A DNA stretch of 64,000 bases from Synaphobranchus kaupii (lineage: Eukaryota; Chordata; Actinopteri; Anguilliformes; Synaphobranchidae), in the NCBI GenBank assembly GCA_029718625.1, contig CM056383.1:19941930-20005929 (forward strand), given 5' to 3'. Under the pieces are notes generated by a model that did no database searches, was not told where the DNA came from, and worked only from the letters and a program-made list of their open reading frames with translations. The position numbers were made by a program, and so were the translations under genes. This document shows positions 22,330 to 33,748 of this stretch, in pieces; position 1 is the stretch's first letter; every line of letters begins with the position of its first letter.

Positions 22330-22560
22330 TAAACTCATTGATCACCATTCCAGAGCAGTGGGATGGGATTGTGTAGATCATAACAAATGTGCTCTCTGCG
22401 TGGCAGCTGAATGGCCATTGTTATGTCCGATCAATGACAAAGGTCAAGGGTTAGCTTCTGCAAGCAATTTAATGGACGACCTGATGGAGTTTCATTTTAA
22501 TCATCACAGATTTTGCGGAATAAGCGGAGACCATCAATGGAGCAGTCATTATTAATGTTT
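22330..22560. promoter_or_regulatory. candidate enhancer upstream of dach1
   Basis: Repeat-free segment of balanced composition, 2.6 kb before exon 1. It holds a SOX-like CCATTGTTATG (22412-22422), a nuclear-receptor-like direct repeat AGGTCAAGGGTTA at 22441-22453 (half-sites one base apart) and ATTA sites near 22496 and 22550. The dense and varied sites and the contrast with the surrounding AT-rich DNA make it a good guess for conserved regulatory DNA. No alignment was possible. The short ORF across it (22358-22555) has no domain. Confidence 0.35.
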
Positions 22561-24137
22561 ATACAGGATCTGTATGTCTATGAATCCTTTATTTTTATTT
22601 CATGAGCTGAATACCATCTACTACCCCATACTAAACATGGCTCTCGTCTCGTCTATAAGGTTATTCAGAATGCGATGACACCTCAAGAATATCAAGTGGG
22701 TCATGGTTATCTTCAGAACTCTGGAATGTTCTGCACGGTTTTCAAATGTAGCAATTTATTAGCATCACAACCTTTTGGCTAATTACATATTCCAATGCCA
22801 TATTTTTTCATCTTGCAACAACACAATGTTACAATAAATATTTTAATGCCACCAAGATTATTTGTGTGTCCCCAAACTATGAATGCATTTACATAATAAA
22901 GATCAATGATCGTGATTATTATCACAATTATCACAGTATATTTTCCTTCAAAAATGTGTATGTCCCCAGTATGTACCCTTTCCACGTGTACCCTGTATTA
23001 ACATAATCTCTTTACGTTGTTATACAATAGCGGACTTCTGAGAGTGGGTGCGTGAGTGTATGTATGTGTGCGTATGTGTGCTTGCCTGCATGTGTGAGTA
23101 TGCGTATAATCTCCCTGTTTATTATACTAGGAATATATGTAAATGCTACTAATGTTAGGTGAAAGTGATCTCAATTAAACACTGAATCTGTTACAGAACA
23201 TACACTAGTCTAGTTGCAGTATACATGCAGATTTTTCCACGTATATTTAATTCCATATTTGAATGTATGATCACCTAATTTTAATTATGGGTGGGCCATA
23301 GAAAATGTATTTGGTCAATAACTGGGTCATGAGCTTGGACAGTTTGGGAACCACTGGCTTAGATCAGGGAGCCTTTGCAAGCCTTACAAGGACTGGCAAC
23401 CCATGGAGTCCCCCTTCCCAAGAGAGCGTAAAGTAAGAATTGTTTCACTTCATCCTCTTAAATGGGGAAGGAAGGCCTATGCTTTCAGTCTTATGACTCC
23501 TTACAGCATTAAATCCAGATACAGACAATACAGCCACACTACTTCTAATCGGTTCCCATGTAGCTACGCCGTGGCCCGTTCAGACTAATCCTGCTACAGC
23601 AGCTGCTCCATCACTGTACCCCCTGCACACTGTAACTTAAACATATCACTCATGTGTTTGTGTACGTTAAGACATGCGGGGCCTGCTCATTAATTCACTA
23701 TTCAAATGCAGCTCCTGCTTTCAAGCTGTGCACAACCATTGGAGGCGGATAGAGGAGCAGTCACATTGAATTAAACACACTTTTACAACATGCTTTATTA
23801 ATCAACTCTATTAGTTCCACCAACCAACAGATGGCACCTTAACTTGATGTTCCTGTCTTATGTACTGTATCCATACATTCTGTTCAATCTCTTGTGAGAA
23901 CCCAGCTCCACACAGAACCCCCCCCCCCCCCACAGCAATTTAGAAATGTAATTTTGCTATGCAATTAATCAGCTACAATTTGCATTGAACTTGCACATTA
24001 GGGGCACTCATGCATGTTGTGTTAAAAGATATCCTTAGAAGTAATTGTACTGATGGCGGTATTGAAATATTACTTCTTAAACTTTTGTATGTAAAATGTT
24101 ATTTTCATTCTGGTGCAAGCATTCATCCTCTTGCTGC
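22561..24137. other. non-coding flank
   Basis: No exon seen. A C-run lies at about 23919-23931. The ORF at 23403-23588 has no recognisable domain. Confidence 0.4.

Positions 24138-24169
<32 letters not shown>
24138..24169. repeat. (ATT)n microsatellite
   Basis: About ten ATT units in a row. Confidence 0.95.
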
Positions 24170-24299
24170 CTTCTGGGAGTCGACTAAGGTTTTGAGAACC
24201 CCCAGTGCTAAATTATGAACAGGCTTGTATGCTATACATGTGCAGGATGAACTTATTTTAAATAATATTATTTAATTATTATATGTATAAATGAATGTC

Positions 24300-24381
24300 T
24301 CCAAAACTTTCAGCAACTTTGTAACAATGTATATTTGAAGTCTTCGAATGTGTATTTGCATTTCCTTCTGGATCAATAGAG

Positions 24382-24422
<41 letters not shown>
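24300..24422 (+). mobile_element. L2-type LINE 3' tail with (ATCT)n
   Basis: TTTCCTTCTGGATCAATAGA followed by a clean ATCT array (24381-24422) has the arrangement of L2/CR1-group LINE 3' ends in fish: a TTCC..CTGGGATCAATAAAGT tail then a short tandem repeat. Only the terminal ~80 bp can be recognised, as expected for a strongly 5'-truncated copy. Confidence 0.65.
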
Positions 24423-24423
<1 letters not shown>

Positions 24424-24835
24424 ATAATGCACGTGAATTGGTAAGTGTTGTGTTATGTCTAATAGGGGATATTCCCAATTTCCGCTTCAGTTAATCACAA
24501 TTAAGCGACATTACTATAGCCACACATGCAAATTATAAATCTATAACGTTCCTTTTCACAGGTTGTGACACGCCTTTCATAAATAAATAAAAGATAAAAA
24601 ATATATATACATATCTGTATATAGCATACTAGCTTGAAGTGTTAGCTAATCTTCCAGAAGACAATTGGCTGACAAATTAAACTTAAACAAGCGTAATGAT
24701 GTAATCACAAAAAGGACATCGCCTTATTAAAACAGTCAAATTACTGCATTTACTTTCCAACTTTTTTAAAATTCATTTATTTGTGTAAAACTGAAAATCA
24801 TTATGTTCTGTCCTCGGTGATGTTCCAAGTCCCTC
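24423..24835. other. non-coding flank
   Basis: AT-rich, no gene or repeat identified. Confidence 0.4.
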
Positions 24836-25123
24836 AAGCAGCTTTCTGGCTCCTCCTCTGTACCTTGTGACAACAACAACGCGTCTGATCTACACAGAGA
24901 GAAGTCTCAGCCCATTTCCCCGCCTGTCAGTCTCACTCATCCAGTGATCAATGTACTTGCCGAGCCGAGGATAAATTGAATCTTTTCCGCCTCTCATTTA
25001 ATTATATAGGCTACAACGAATATTTCAAAATAGCTCTCTTACTTGGGTTTTTAGTTTTTGTATGTCTCGGGGCACTCTTTATGTACTGTTTTTTGTACTT
25101 TTAACTTATTTTGACTGCTGACC
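24836..25123 (+). promoter_or_regulatory. dach1-like proximal promoter and 5' UTR
   Basis: Composition shifts from AT-rich to mixed here, and the CpG-rich patch of exon 1 begins near 25110. A TATATA-like stretch (ATTATATAGG) lies at 25001-25010, about 115 bp before the start codon, which would put a transcription start near 25035. The exact start cannot be read from sequence. A TTTTTTGTACTTTTAACTTA run just precedes the ATG. Confidence 0.5.
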
Positions 25124-25665
25124 ATGGCCGTACCAGCTGCTTTGATCCCCCCGACCGCTCTGGTTCAGCCACCTCCGATCTCAACTTCTTCAGCGACAAC
25201 CACCTCGCCCTCAACAAGCGTTTCTCCCTCGCCATCATCTGCGCCTTCCGGACAGAGCCTGTTCCGATCGGAGCTTACTGCCGCCACCACCAGCCCGGGC
25301 ATCCCAGTCGGCGCCCTGCCCGGTAAACCCGTGTACTCGACCCCGTCTCCTGTGGAAAACACTCCACAGAATAATGAGTGTAAAACGGTAGAGCTGCGGG
25401 GAGTGAAGGTGGCTTCCTTTACCGTAGACTGTCGCGAGCTCATCTGTCTTCCCCAGGCGTTCGACCTCTTTTTGAAACACTTTGTTGGGGGGCTGCACAC
25501 TGTGTACACCAAGCTGAAGAGGCTGGAGATCACGCCGATCGTGTGCAATGTGGAACAGGTACGCATCCTGCGGGGACTCGGGGCTATCCAACCGGGAGTC
25601 AATAGATGCAAGCTCATCTCCAGGAAGGACTTCGAGGTTCTGTACAATGACTGCACAAATGCGAG
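25124..25665 (+). CDS. dach1: dachshund homologue, exon 1 (DACH1-like)
   Basis: Codes for the N-terminus of a dachshund-family nuclear transcriptional co-regulator, a partner of SIX/EYA factors in eye, limb and kidney development. The start MAVPAALIPPT is that of vertebrate DACH1, not DACH2, and the ATG has a strong context (ACCATGG). Residues 1-65 are a Ser/Thr/Pro-rich tail without the long Gly/Ser runs of the human protein. Residues about 67-82 (GKPVYSTPSPVENTPQ) match DACH1. Residues 84-180 are the SKI/SNO/DAC DNA-binding domain (DachBox-N), including LHTVYTKLKRL and RGLGAIQPGVNRCKLISRKDF. The exon ends AG|GTGAGT in phase 2; exon 2 is outside the window. Odd residues are C103, R104 and F120, where human DACH1 has G, C and L. 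A teleost-duplicate paralogue (dacha/b/c/d) cannot be excluded. Confidence 0.97.
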
Positions 25666-25671
25666 GTGAGT
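25664..25671 (+). other. splice donor of dach1-like exon 1
   Basis: AG|GTGAGT is a near-perfect U2 donor with the cut after 25665. Homology ends exactly here (NDCTNA then AG of a split codon, Ser in human DACH1). Reading on gives an immediate in-frame TGA at 25667-25669, as expected for intron. Confidence 0.95.
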
Positions 25672-27560
25672 GCGTGGGGATAACAGTCGTCCAAGTCCCT
25701 TTCGGGTTATTTTGTGCGGGCGTACCAGTAAAGTTGTCTATGAAAGATGCATTTGTTAAAGTTTCGCCTCGTTAGGTGTCTAAGTAAAGTAAGACGTACA
25801 GTAAAGGCGTTTGCTGTAAGTACTGATACCTTTGCAATGCAGCATGTTCTTTGCGTTATCTTTTTACATTGCGATATTTTTTCCGATCTGATTTGTTGAT
25901 GTTTTTGCAAATAAAATTATTAAACTTGTAAAATTGTGTTTGGTCACGTTTAAAATACGAGCCTAATTTTACAAACGGAAACGGGGAAAGAGAATGTAGT
26001 CTATCTTATTGCATTGCATGACTGGACGTGCCTGGTTGTTGATGTGCCTCTATTCCTTGAAGGCCTCGCGTCAAAAGTTAATTATACAATTTTGCATTTC
26101 CAAAATTATACGTCAACGCATAATTTATATTTAGAACGCTTTTTTGAGATAATAAGAAATATATGCCTACATGTAAACGTTAGTGCTAAACCATCATGTA
26201 GTTTTAAATGTATAGAAAAAATTGCATATTTTATAATAACTATAAAAACAAATCTTTACAGGTGTATTTTTAAGTCTACGTTGGTGGTTTTTGCACGTGA
26301 TAGCTGAAAGTTAAGTTCGAAGAAATATTGAATCATTAGCTACTTGGTTTATGGGTTTTCTTAATTGCCTAGGCTACTTGAATATTCCGGTATATAGTTT
26401 TTTAAGCTTTCCTAAATTACAAGACAAAGTTCAAACGCATAAAAGGTGGATGTTTAGCAGATGGACGTTTTGAATATATTTTGTGCAAAAAGGAAGCCTG
26501 TTTTTACTTTTTTTTTTGTTACCTAGATTTGCTCAGGCCTTGAACTGATCGCCTAAAGTCACCTTGTTTACAGTCACACACATTCAGTAATGAATCATCA
26601 TTCACACCTTCGCTCAATGTTTACTTTTTAAAAAACTTATAGCAATTAAAATAGTATATGCAAACAGTGCTCTACGCTGTTGTCCTGGTTAATATTTGCA
26701 TTAATAATGCATACTGCAAACATTGTTTCTTTGCCTTTGTATAATAATTCAAGCTGGTTTTTATTAAACAGACCAATGTGAAAGCAGAATATTCTAAAGT
26801 CATGGAATTTATGCAAAGCATAAAACCATCCGTTTAATATCTATGACAAATAAAGCCAAAAAAGTTAAAAAGGGACATGGGATGTAGTTTTTGTGAGTTG
26901 TGACTGAATTTTGCCATTGTTACACTGTGCACTCTTTGTGTTTTGAAACAACCACTGTCATTTTCATGATACAGCAGATTCACTGAGCATGTTGTCCTTG
27001 CAAATGGGCAAACTGAGATTACTGCCGTCTACAAATTCAGATTGTGGCTGTGATTTAGGAGGTTTTCCGTGTCGTTTGCAGAAGTTTATCAAGGGTTCAA
27101 TTGGATTATCCAAGCAAACAGTGACTAATCAGTACTCTGACATGTTTAATGGCTAGCCACTACCTTTGTACAGTATGTGCAGGTACCTTTCACATTTCCC
27201 CACAACTGTGATCAGGGATATGAAGGAATGTAAGAATTACCCATCAGGCAAATATCAAGCGTAGACCATGCAGCACTGCAGCAGTCTAATTTTTACAAGG
27301 CATCCAAGTGAGCTCGATAGGCTTTAATTTCTAGGATGAGGGGTAGGGCATTGTCAGAGCATAATGTGGCACTGCACGTCACGGGTAATGGCGGCAAAGT
27401 TACTTTGCTATTACCGCTGCTCAGGCAGGCCTGTAATAATCTTTGAAAGCACCTGCCCGTCGTGCCGCCGTGGTGAAATCAATCACTTTCACAATGGCTG
27501 CTGTCCATATACAGGATTACATCACTGGCATTAGCATGAAGCCATTGATTGTACAAGGTA
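25666..27560 (+). other. start of dach1-like intron 1, low in repeats
   Basis: Intronic DNA. The ORF at 26014-26307 has no domain. About 27355-27560 is GC-balanced, contains paired motifs (AAAGTTACTTTGC and GCGGCAAAG) and TCAATCACTTTC-like sites, and is free of repeats: a candidate intronic enhancer. Otherwise AT-rich. Confidence 0.45.
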
Positions 27561-28210
27561 AGTGGTAAGAAAGGATCCGTGTCCAAGCTGAGTGGCTCAC
27601 TGGGTCAGAGCTTATCCAGATTGGAAAGTACGGAAAGTACAGTACACCACCTCTTAGATAGGACACCAGCCCACATCAGGGCCATTACCCACAATCCATC
27701 ACTTTTATTACCCAATGCCAAGTGAAGAGGCAATGGCTACAATTTCTACAGTATTGAACCCTCAATCATGCATGCATCTTTATTTAAGTGTATTTAAGGT
27801 GACACTAATATAGTAAAAGGGGTTTCAGCCTAGGCTGCTGAATAATTGTGTGTGCTTTATTTGTGGCACTTTAAGATAAGGCTCTTCAACTCATATCTTG
27901 TGGGGGGCCAGATTGATTTTTTTTTTTAATGGAGCATGTGGACCATACATTTTCCTCTCTTTATTTATGGAACGATATATGTGTAAGTGGTTGAATGCAT
28001 ATTCTTCAAATATGCATGTCTATCCTTTATAATGTTCAGAGTGAACCATAGCTCCTGACCAGTACACTGGCATGAATTGTCAGATTTGTGATGCATATTA
28101 AGGATACACACGTATATTTATTGTTTTACAATGGTCAGAGGGACAGCAGTTAGGCCATGGCAGGTCATGTTTGGCTCCCAGGCCACTAATTGAATAGCCC
28201 TTGAAGATCA
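27561..28210. repeat. old dispersed repeat fragments
   Basis: About 27590-27720 contains GGACACCAGCCCACATCAGG, similar to a phrase found in many fish interspersed repeats. About 27870-28200 has CTCTTCAACTCATATCTTGT...GGGGGGCC at the left and GGCCACTAATTGAATAGCCC at the right, again repeat-like and possibly an inverted-repeat element. Class and limits are uncertain. Confidence 0.35.
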
Positions 28211-31200
28211 CGGCAATCTTTCAGTCTTCTGTGTAGTTGAATGGATCATTTGTGTGTGCATTTAGTATACCAGTGATCTTACTTGTCATTATGCAGCCCA
28301 AAACGGATTTGTGAAAGTCAGTTTATGGGGTGCATTGAAACATTTGTGGGACGGTTGTTGAGACACAGTTATGTTTTCCCTGCCTAAAGCTCTCACTGTT
28401 TCACCATGTTGTGGGGCAGTATTGTTAACCATTGCATTTTGTAATGACATGGTGTCACTGTTTTAATTTATTGAGGATATTGCCCTGTTGGGATACGCTC
28501 TGCACATTTCCTCCCACATAAAATAATTTCCTCTAACACCCACATGGGTGAAAATTGCTTTTCTGTTTTAAAATGAGCTTTTCAGCTGGTGTCTCACATT
28601 CTGCAGGGCCGACTTCAGACTAATAACCCATTAGTGGACCGGGGTTACATGGCAGCAGGCCTAATCTCTTCGTTCTCATAGGAGATATGAACCGAGTCCT
28701 TGAACACCAGCACCTCTTTTATTTTATTTGTTTTCCTTTTGGCTTTATTCTTGTGGGACAAAGATTTTTTTTCATTGCTTATTGGCATTTGAACTCTGTG
28801 AAAACAATATTAAAACCCAGGGTCTGTGAGGTACAATAAATGCATTAAGATAGGGATGGAGCTGTAGATGTTCTCTCATTGGCTACAGTAGACCTGCCTT
28901 TAAAGGTTTGGCTGTTACCACAGCTCACTTTCAGTGAGTCTGATATGCCTCAGCTGTCTTACATTATATATGAGGTGCTTCTTGAATGTTTTTTTTTTTG
29001 GTCTAAAATTCTTTCAGTTGAAAATAATTGTTGGTGGTATAGGCCATTGACATTCAGTGTTGCAGTGATGCACTACATTTTTGAAAAATGTACTAAAATG
29101 TGAAAATTCTTCAAAACGTTTTGGCGTTTCCTAGTGGTGTGAGCATTATCTATTTATTTATTTGTTGATTTTTGAGCAAGTATATACAAAAGGTTGATTT
29201 GTGGTCAGAAAGTAATTGTACAACCACTGTCAAATAAACACTTTTTTTCCTTGCTGTTCTTTCACGGTTTGTTTGTTTTCATCAAGGCATAAATGTATTC
29301 ACAGGTGCTCATGGGAAATCTTTGGATTGGTTTCAAATCGTTCCCAGTCAGAGTGGGTGCTAAGATACCCGTCACCCAGCAACCGCATCCAAGAGGGATA
29401 ATAACATCCTACGGTGATAATGACTTAAAAAAAGAGTGACAGATGCCTGATTTGGATGAAAGAGAGGCAGTATGTATGAGAAATTAAGCTTGTTAAAATC
29501 CAAATTTGATTCAAGTACCTTCACACATATCAAATGAACATTCTCATCTTGTATCTCATGATCTCTGGTATTCCCATTGATTGGTTGAGAAAGGGATTTG
29601 TTAAAAACCATAAATGTGACTTTTACACTAATTAACAAGTCAGTGGAGCACCATTTCAGAATGGAATTAGCCACCTGCGATCAGAGCTGCGGGCCATTTA
29701 CAGCATGCCAGAAAATCTTTTGTGTGGACACAAAGTAACTGATAGAAAACAATAACCGATTCTGAGACATGGCATTAAAATGGCAAACAATTGCTCATCT
29801 CTCATTTGTTAAGGAAAGCACAGCTTGATTGTTTGAAACATCTTTGTTTTATGCCCTAGATTTATCTTTATTGGAACTGAAAACAGAATGACATTTTCCA
29901 TGCACCTATTGAAGCCCAAATCTTATTTTCATATTTCATCAACTGGATGACATGCAGCCGAGAACAGAGTCTGTCTCTTCTATTTCATGTTGATGTTAAA
30001 TTTTAGAGCTCAGTAGTGTAAATGACAACCGGTAGATTGATTAAGGTTTATTTGCATGCATATCTCTTTAATAGAAGAATAAAATGATGATATATAATTG
30101 AAAAATTACTCCAATCATGAGCAACTAACATACAACCTTGTGTTTCATTCTATTTTCTCCTATGATGTAAATAACACTGTTCCATTTAAAACTATGTTAT
30201 ACATGTATAGCTACATCTGAATGATCAAATAAATGAAACTGGCCAAGTGTGCATAAATGTAGTTGTAATGTCAAGTAAGTTTCGCTAGACATTAAAGCAG
30301 TATCTTCATCTTTCTCTGTTTTAGAGCGTGCCGTGTCTGTAGGATGTGATATCCTGATTGTAAAGAGAAACCCGACCTTTCCATGACACTATCTAATACG
30401 GTCATACTGGGAAATTGATTTATTTCAGAAATTAATTAATTTCTCAAATAGCCGAAAGGTGCAGTTTTAAAAGCGTACACTTTTAGGTTTCCTCTTTTTG
30501 CCATTTTAAACAATTATTAGACGAGTAGATAATGCATAAATACATTTGGAAATCTATTGTGGTTAATAGAGCAAATAACAGCTTCCATCCTTCGCGGCTA
30601 CATACATATTTCCTAATTAGGATTCGTGTGCCAAATACATTTTCTGAGATTTCAATACAAATAATGTCCAAAAAAGCAGAAATTGAAAATGACAAGTCTG
30701 GAATCCTTAAAAAGTATTTGCTTTTCTCACTCAATTACGCAGTGTTACCGTATCAAGCGTTCTTTTTCTCATGCTTCACTTCTCATTGGATCTGATAGAA
30801 AAAAAGAGCGTACATAAGGGAACCGATTTCTGATGGGATTCCAGACATTTCCTCCGCTCATTTTCATCCCTTTTAATTCTCATGATGGCTATAAAAGGTT
30901 GAACTGGAATAATATTAAAGCTGTTTGTGGGAAGTGATATGGAAGCTGTAATGTGAAAAACTCTTAAGGATACCCCAACAGGATGGGAGGGCAGTTTTGG
31001 CAGTTTTGATCTGGAATTTTCATTGATGTCATTGAATCATTGCTTAAAGCTCAGATCAAAACACAGTATGATTTTTTTATAATGTAATTTAGTGAATTAT
31101 TTATTATTGTTAGGTAATAAATCTGTGATAAATCCTTTCTTTTTGTACGTTCTGAAATTCTCATCATTTGCTGACAAAATTGACAACAAATGGTTTTGTA

Positions 31201-31805
31201 GATGTAGCGACTTGAATTTGTCACCGTGAAAGTACAGTATGAATGCTATTTTAATATGTCGCTTAAGTTGATTCATATTTGTTTTCATCAGTAAGTGATG
31301 AAGTGTAGAGGAAACAAGCTATGCATTATACAAAATTAGCAGGTGCGAGTGTATTGGTTTTATCGGAAATATCCATTGTTGTATTGTCATGGAAATATAA
31401 ATGATGTGTGTGGTGGTTTGACAGATCCCAGTGTTTTGTATATTCAGCTTTGTTACTTTTTCCACTGAGTCAGAGGAAGAAAGGAGTTAAAAGAAGCACA
31501 ATAACATTGCCATTTTAAGAAAACAAAACACTCTGGAGAGACCATTTCATGGGGAAAGAAATGAATGCTGGGACACTGAAGTCACCTTCAAAGTTCACCC
31601 CAGAGCAGAAATAGGCTATTAGCTGTTCCTGTTTTTATAGAACTTTTAGGAACTGCAGCTGCATTTTGTACTTGCTTTCTGGGGACAGTGACTAAAAAGA
31701 GTTAGTCCCTCTGGATCCCTCAGGAAAGAGCAGATTTGAGGACGTGCATTCTTACTTGAATTGCTGCGTGTATGCGAAGAGCCACTTTTCCACCGTTACA
31801 CCATG
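28211..31805 (+). other. intron 1, unique stretch with enhancer candidates
   Basis: Long interval almost free of recognisable transposons. About 29560-29960 and 30310-30900 look constrained: mixed composition, CTAATTAGG homeodomain palindrome at about 30613, AAATTAATTAATTTC at 30429-30443. The ORF at 30532-30795 is probably chance. Low transposon density inside an intron otherwise full of them is itself suggestive of function. Confidence 0.35.
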
Positions 31806-32000
31806 GTGATGGGAGAGTGGGTTTTTTTTCAAAACCCAACAATGGGTGGAGCTACGAGCTGTCATAATCACTGACTTGTTTGATCCAATGAAAACATTCT
31901 ACTCTGGACAGAAAAATGTAACTGGTTGAAATCAGTGTCACTGATATACAAACGGTATCTCCACCCGTTTTTGTTTCTTGAAGCCTCATTCTCCCATCAC
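31806..32000. mobile_element. MITE, about 195 bp, with ~45-bp TIRs
   Basis: GTGATGGGAGAGTGGGTT...AATGGGTGGAG at the left is the inverse of CTCCACCCGTTTTTG...CATTCTCCCATCAC at the right, with a few mismatches. A partial relative of the same terminus lies at 44698-44750. No coding capacity. Superfamily unassigned; no sure target duplication. Confidence 0.78.
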
Positions 32001-33748
32001 TAATAATCATAGATTATTTTTTGCACCTGTATGATGGACAATACCAGAGCTCCTTGCATTTTTATTCCAGATCCTGGTGCAGATCCCAATATTAACTGGG
32101 TTTTTAGGTTATTCTCGGGGGCTGGCTCATCCAGCTAAAACTCTGGGTGTCAGTATGTGACGCACCCCACAATCTAGAGTCCTGGTATCTAATCCAGACC
32201 CTGCCATTGCCTGAGGCACAGTGGAAACGGGATAAATTGGTGGAAATGTGCTTTACCCATGGCAAGGCGGCACCTCATCTGGTCGGGGGAAAAAGGCACG
32301 TGCTGTCTGCCTTCGCCAGCTGCGTAGAGACTGCGCCGCTCCGGTGAAATGACTGCGCAGTTCTGCAGGCCGACTGAGGAGTAGGGACAGGAAACGGCAG
32401 CTGACAAGCAGCCAAATTTTAATTCAGATTCAAAGTTAAGGAAAAATGTTCATCGAGTCCAGTCCTGACACCGGAGCATGAAGAGTCCTTTGTCGGATGT
32501 GTGATGTACAGTCACGCATGTGCACACATACGCATGTTGGAGGGGGGGGAAAAAATCAGAACACAACGCTCTCTATGCTGCTGAGGCAGCAGCACTTATA
32601 CAGTCAAGCGGCTGCCTTCACGTAGGGAGCAGAGATACCTTGCCCACATACAGTAGGCTGCATTTGCATAGCCCTCAATTGAGAGCACGGCCATTGAGAT
32701 TTGCTTCATGTTTCCCCCGATCCCGCGCGCGCGGCATGTTAAGACATTCTCGTCATGATTTCAGCCTTAAGCGGCAAACAGAATGCGAAGTGCCTTCTCT
32801 GTAAAATATAACAGCACCTGTTAAAATAGGGCAGCTGGAGACGCTGTGCTTCCGACGTCCACTTTAGGCCAGCGATTCATCTCAGACATCCGTCCTTTAG
32901 CTTCACTTGTGAATTGGCCTTTCTGGAAAGGAGAATGCGTTCAGTCAGTCAGAGATCGCATGCCAATAAGCTTTGTTTGGGCCCTAATGCAGTAGTCAGT
33001 AGTGGCAGAGGTAGATTTATTGCATGATTGACAATTATGAGCGGATGACCTAGTTCTCTCTAATGGAAGGAGAATAGTTTTGAAGGCGTGGATTTACCTT
33101 CTGTTGTATTGACTAAGCCCTTGTCAAGAAATATAACACATTTATTGCCCTAGATATAGATTGCAAGATTTGAAATACGCCTTTGCAAATAAGATTAGGA
33201 AATGCTTTGATGCAACATTTTTACATGGCTGTACTTTGCACAAAATTCTTGTCTCCTTTTATTGCAGCATCGTGCAAAACTCCATAATTTCAAAGTAATG
33301 AAAAACAAGTATTTTATATTTTACTTTGCTGAACATTTGATTTGCTATGTGTATTTGCCTCCTTCTTAAAAAATAGTGGTTCCTAAAATCAACGCGATCG
33401 AGCGTCATTCGTACGTGCAATACATTACACCATATGTGATGTTTCATTTATTAATTGGCATTTCAAATATAATATAACTGGTGAATATGAATATGATCCA
33501 GGTAACATTGGTGTAAAACTAATAAATGACTCTGCTTGTATGCCTTCAGAATTACTTAATGATGATTTGTACATTTTATACAAACTTTCTGTTAACACCA
33601 AACTACTTAGTAAAGGTCACAGTGAAGCACACATACTTGTGGGACCACACACTTATTGCAGCTACAAATGATTCAAGCCAGGTTTAACAGGAAGTTAATG
33701 TCCTGCAGCATCATACTGTGCAGAGGGGAGTTGGAAAGATTAAAATTC
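32001..33748 (+). other. intron 1, mostly non-repetitive
   Basis: About 32118-32245 (GGCTGGCTCATCCAGCTAAA then GGTATCTAATCCAGACC) may be a tRNA-like SINE head with degraded A and B boxes. About 32330-32960 is GC-richer with a CGCGCGCG run at 32723-32732. No exon is recognised; short ORFs (32147-32347, 32520-32804) lack domains. Confidence 0.35.

Noticed and set aside
21951..22338. Histidine/threonine- and cysteine/valine-repeat ORFs
   Set aside because: They read through the (TG)n/(CA)n microsatellite.
25165..25656. 163-codon ORF antisense to dach1 exon 1
   Set aside because: GC-rich exons often have open antisense frames; all protein similarity is on the + strand.
26014..26307. Possible second dach exon in intron 1
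   Set aside because: The sequence has none of the residues that follow NDCTNAS in DACH1 and no acceptor-donor pair that would fit phase 2.
32118..32245. Possible tRNA gene
   Set aside because: A- and B-box-like phrases are degenerate and I could not fold a cloverleaf; at best a SINE head.
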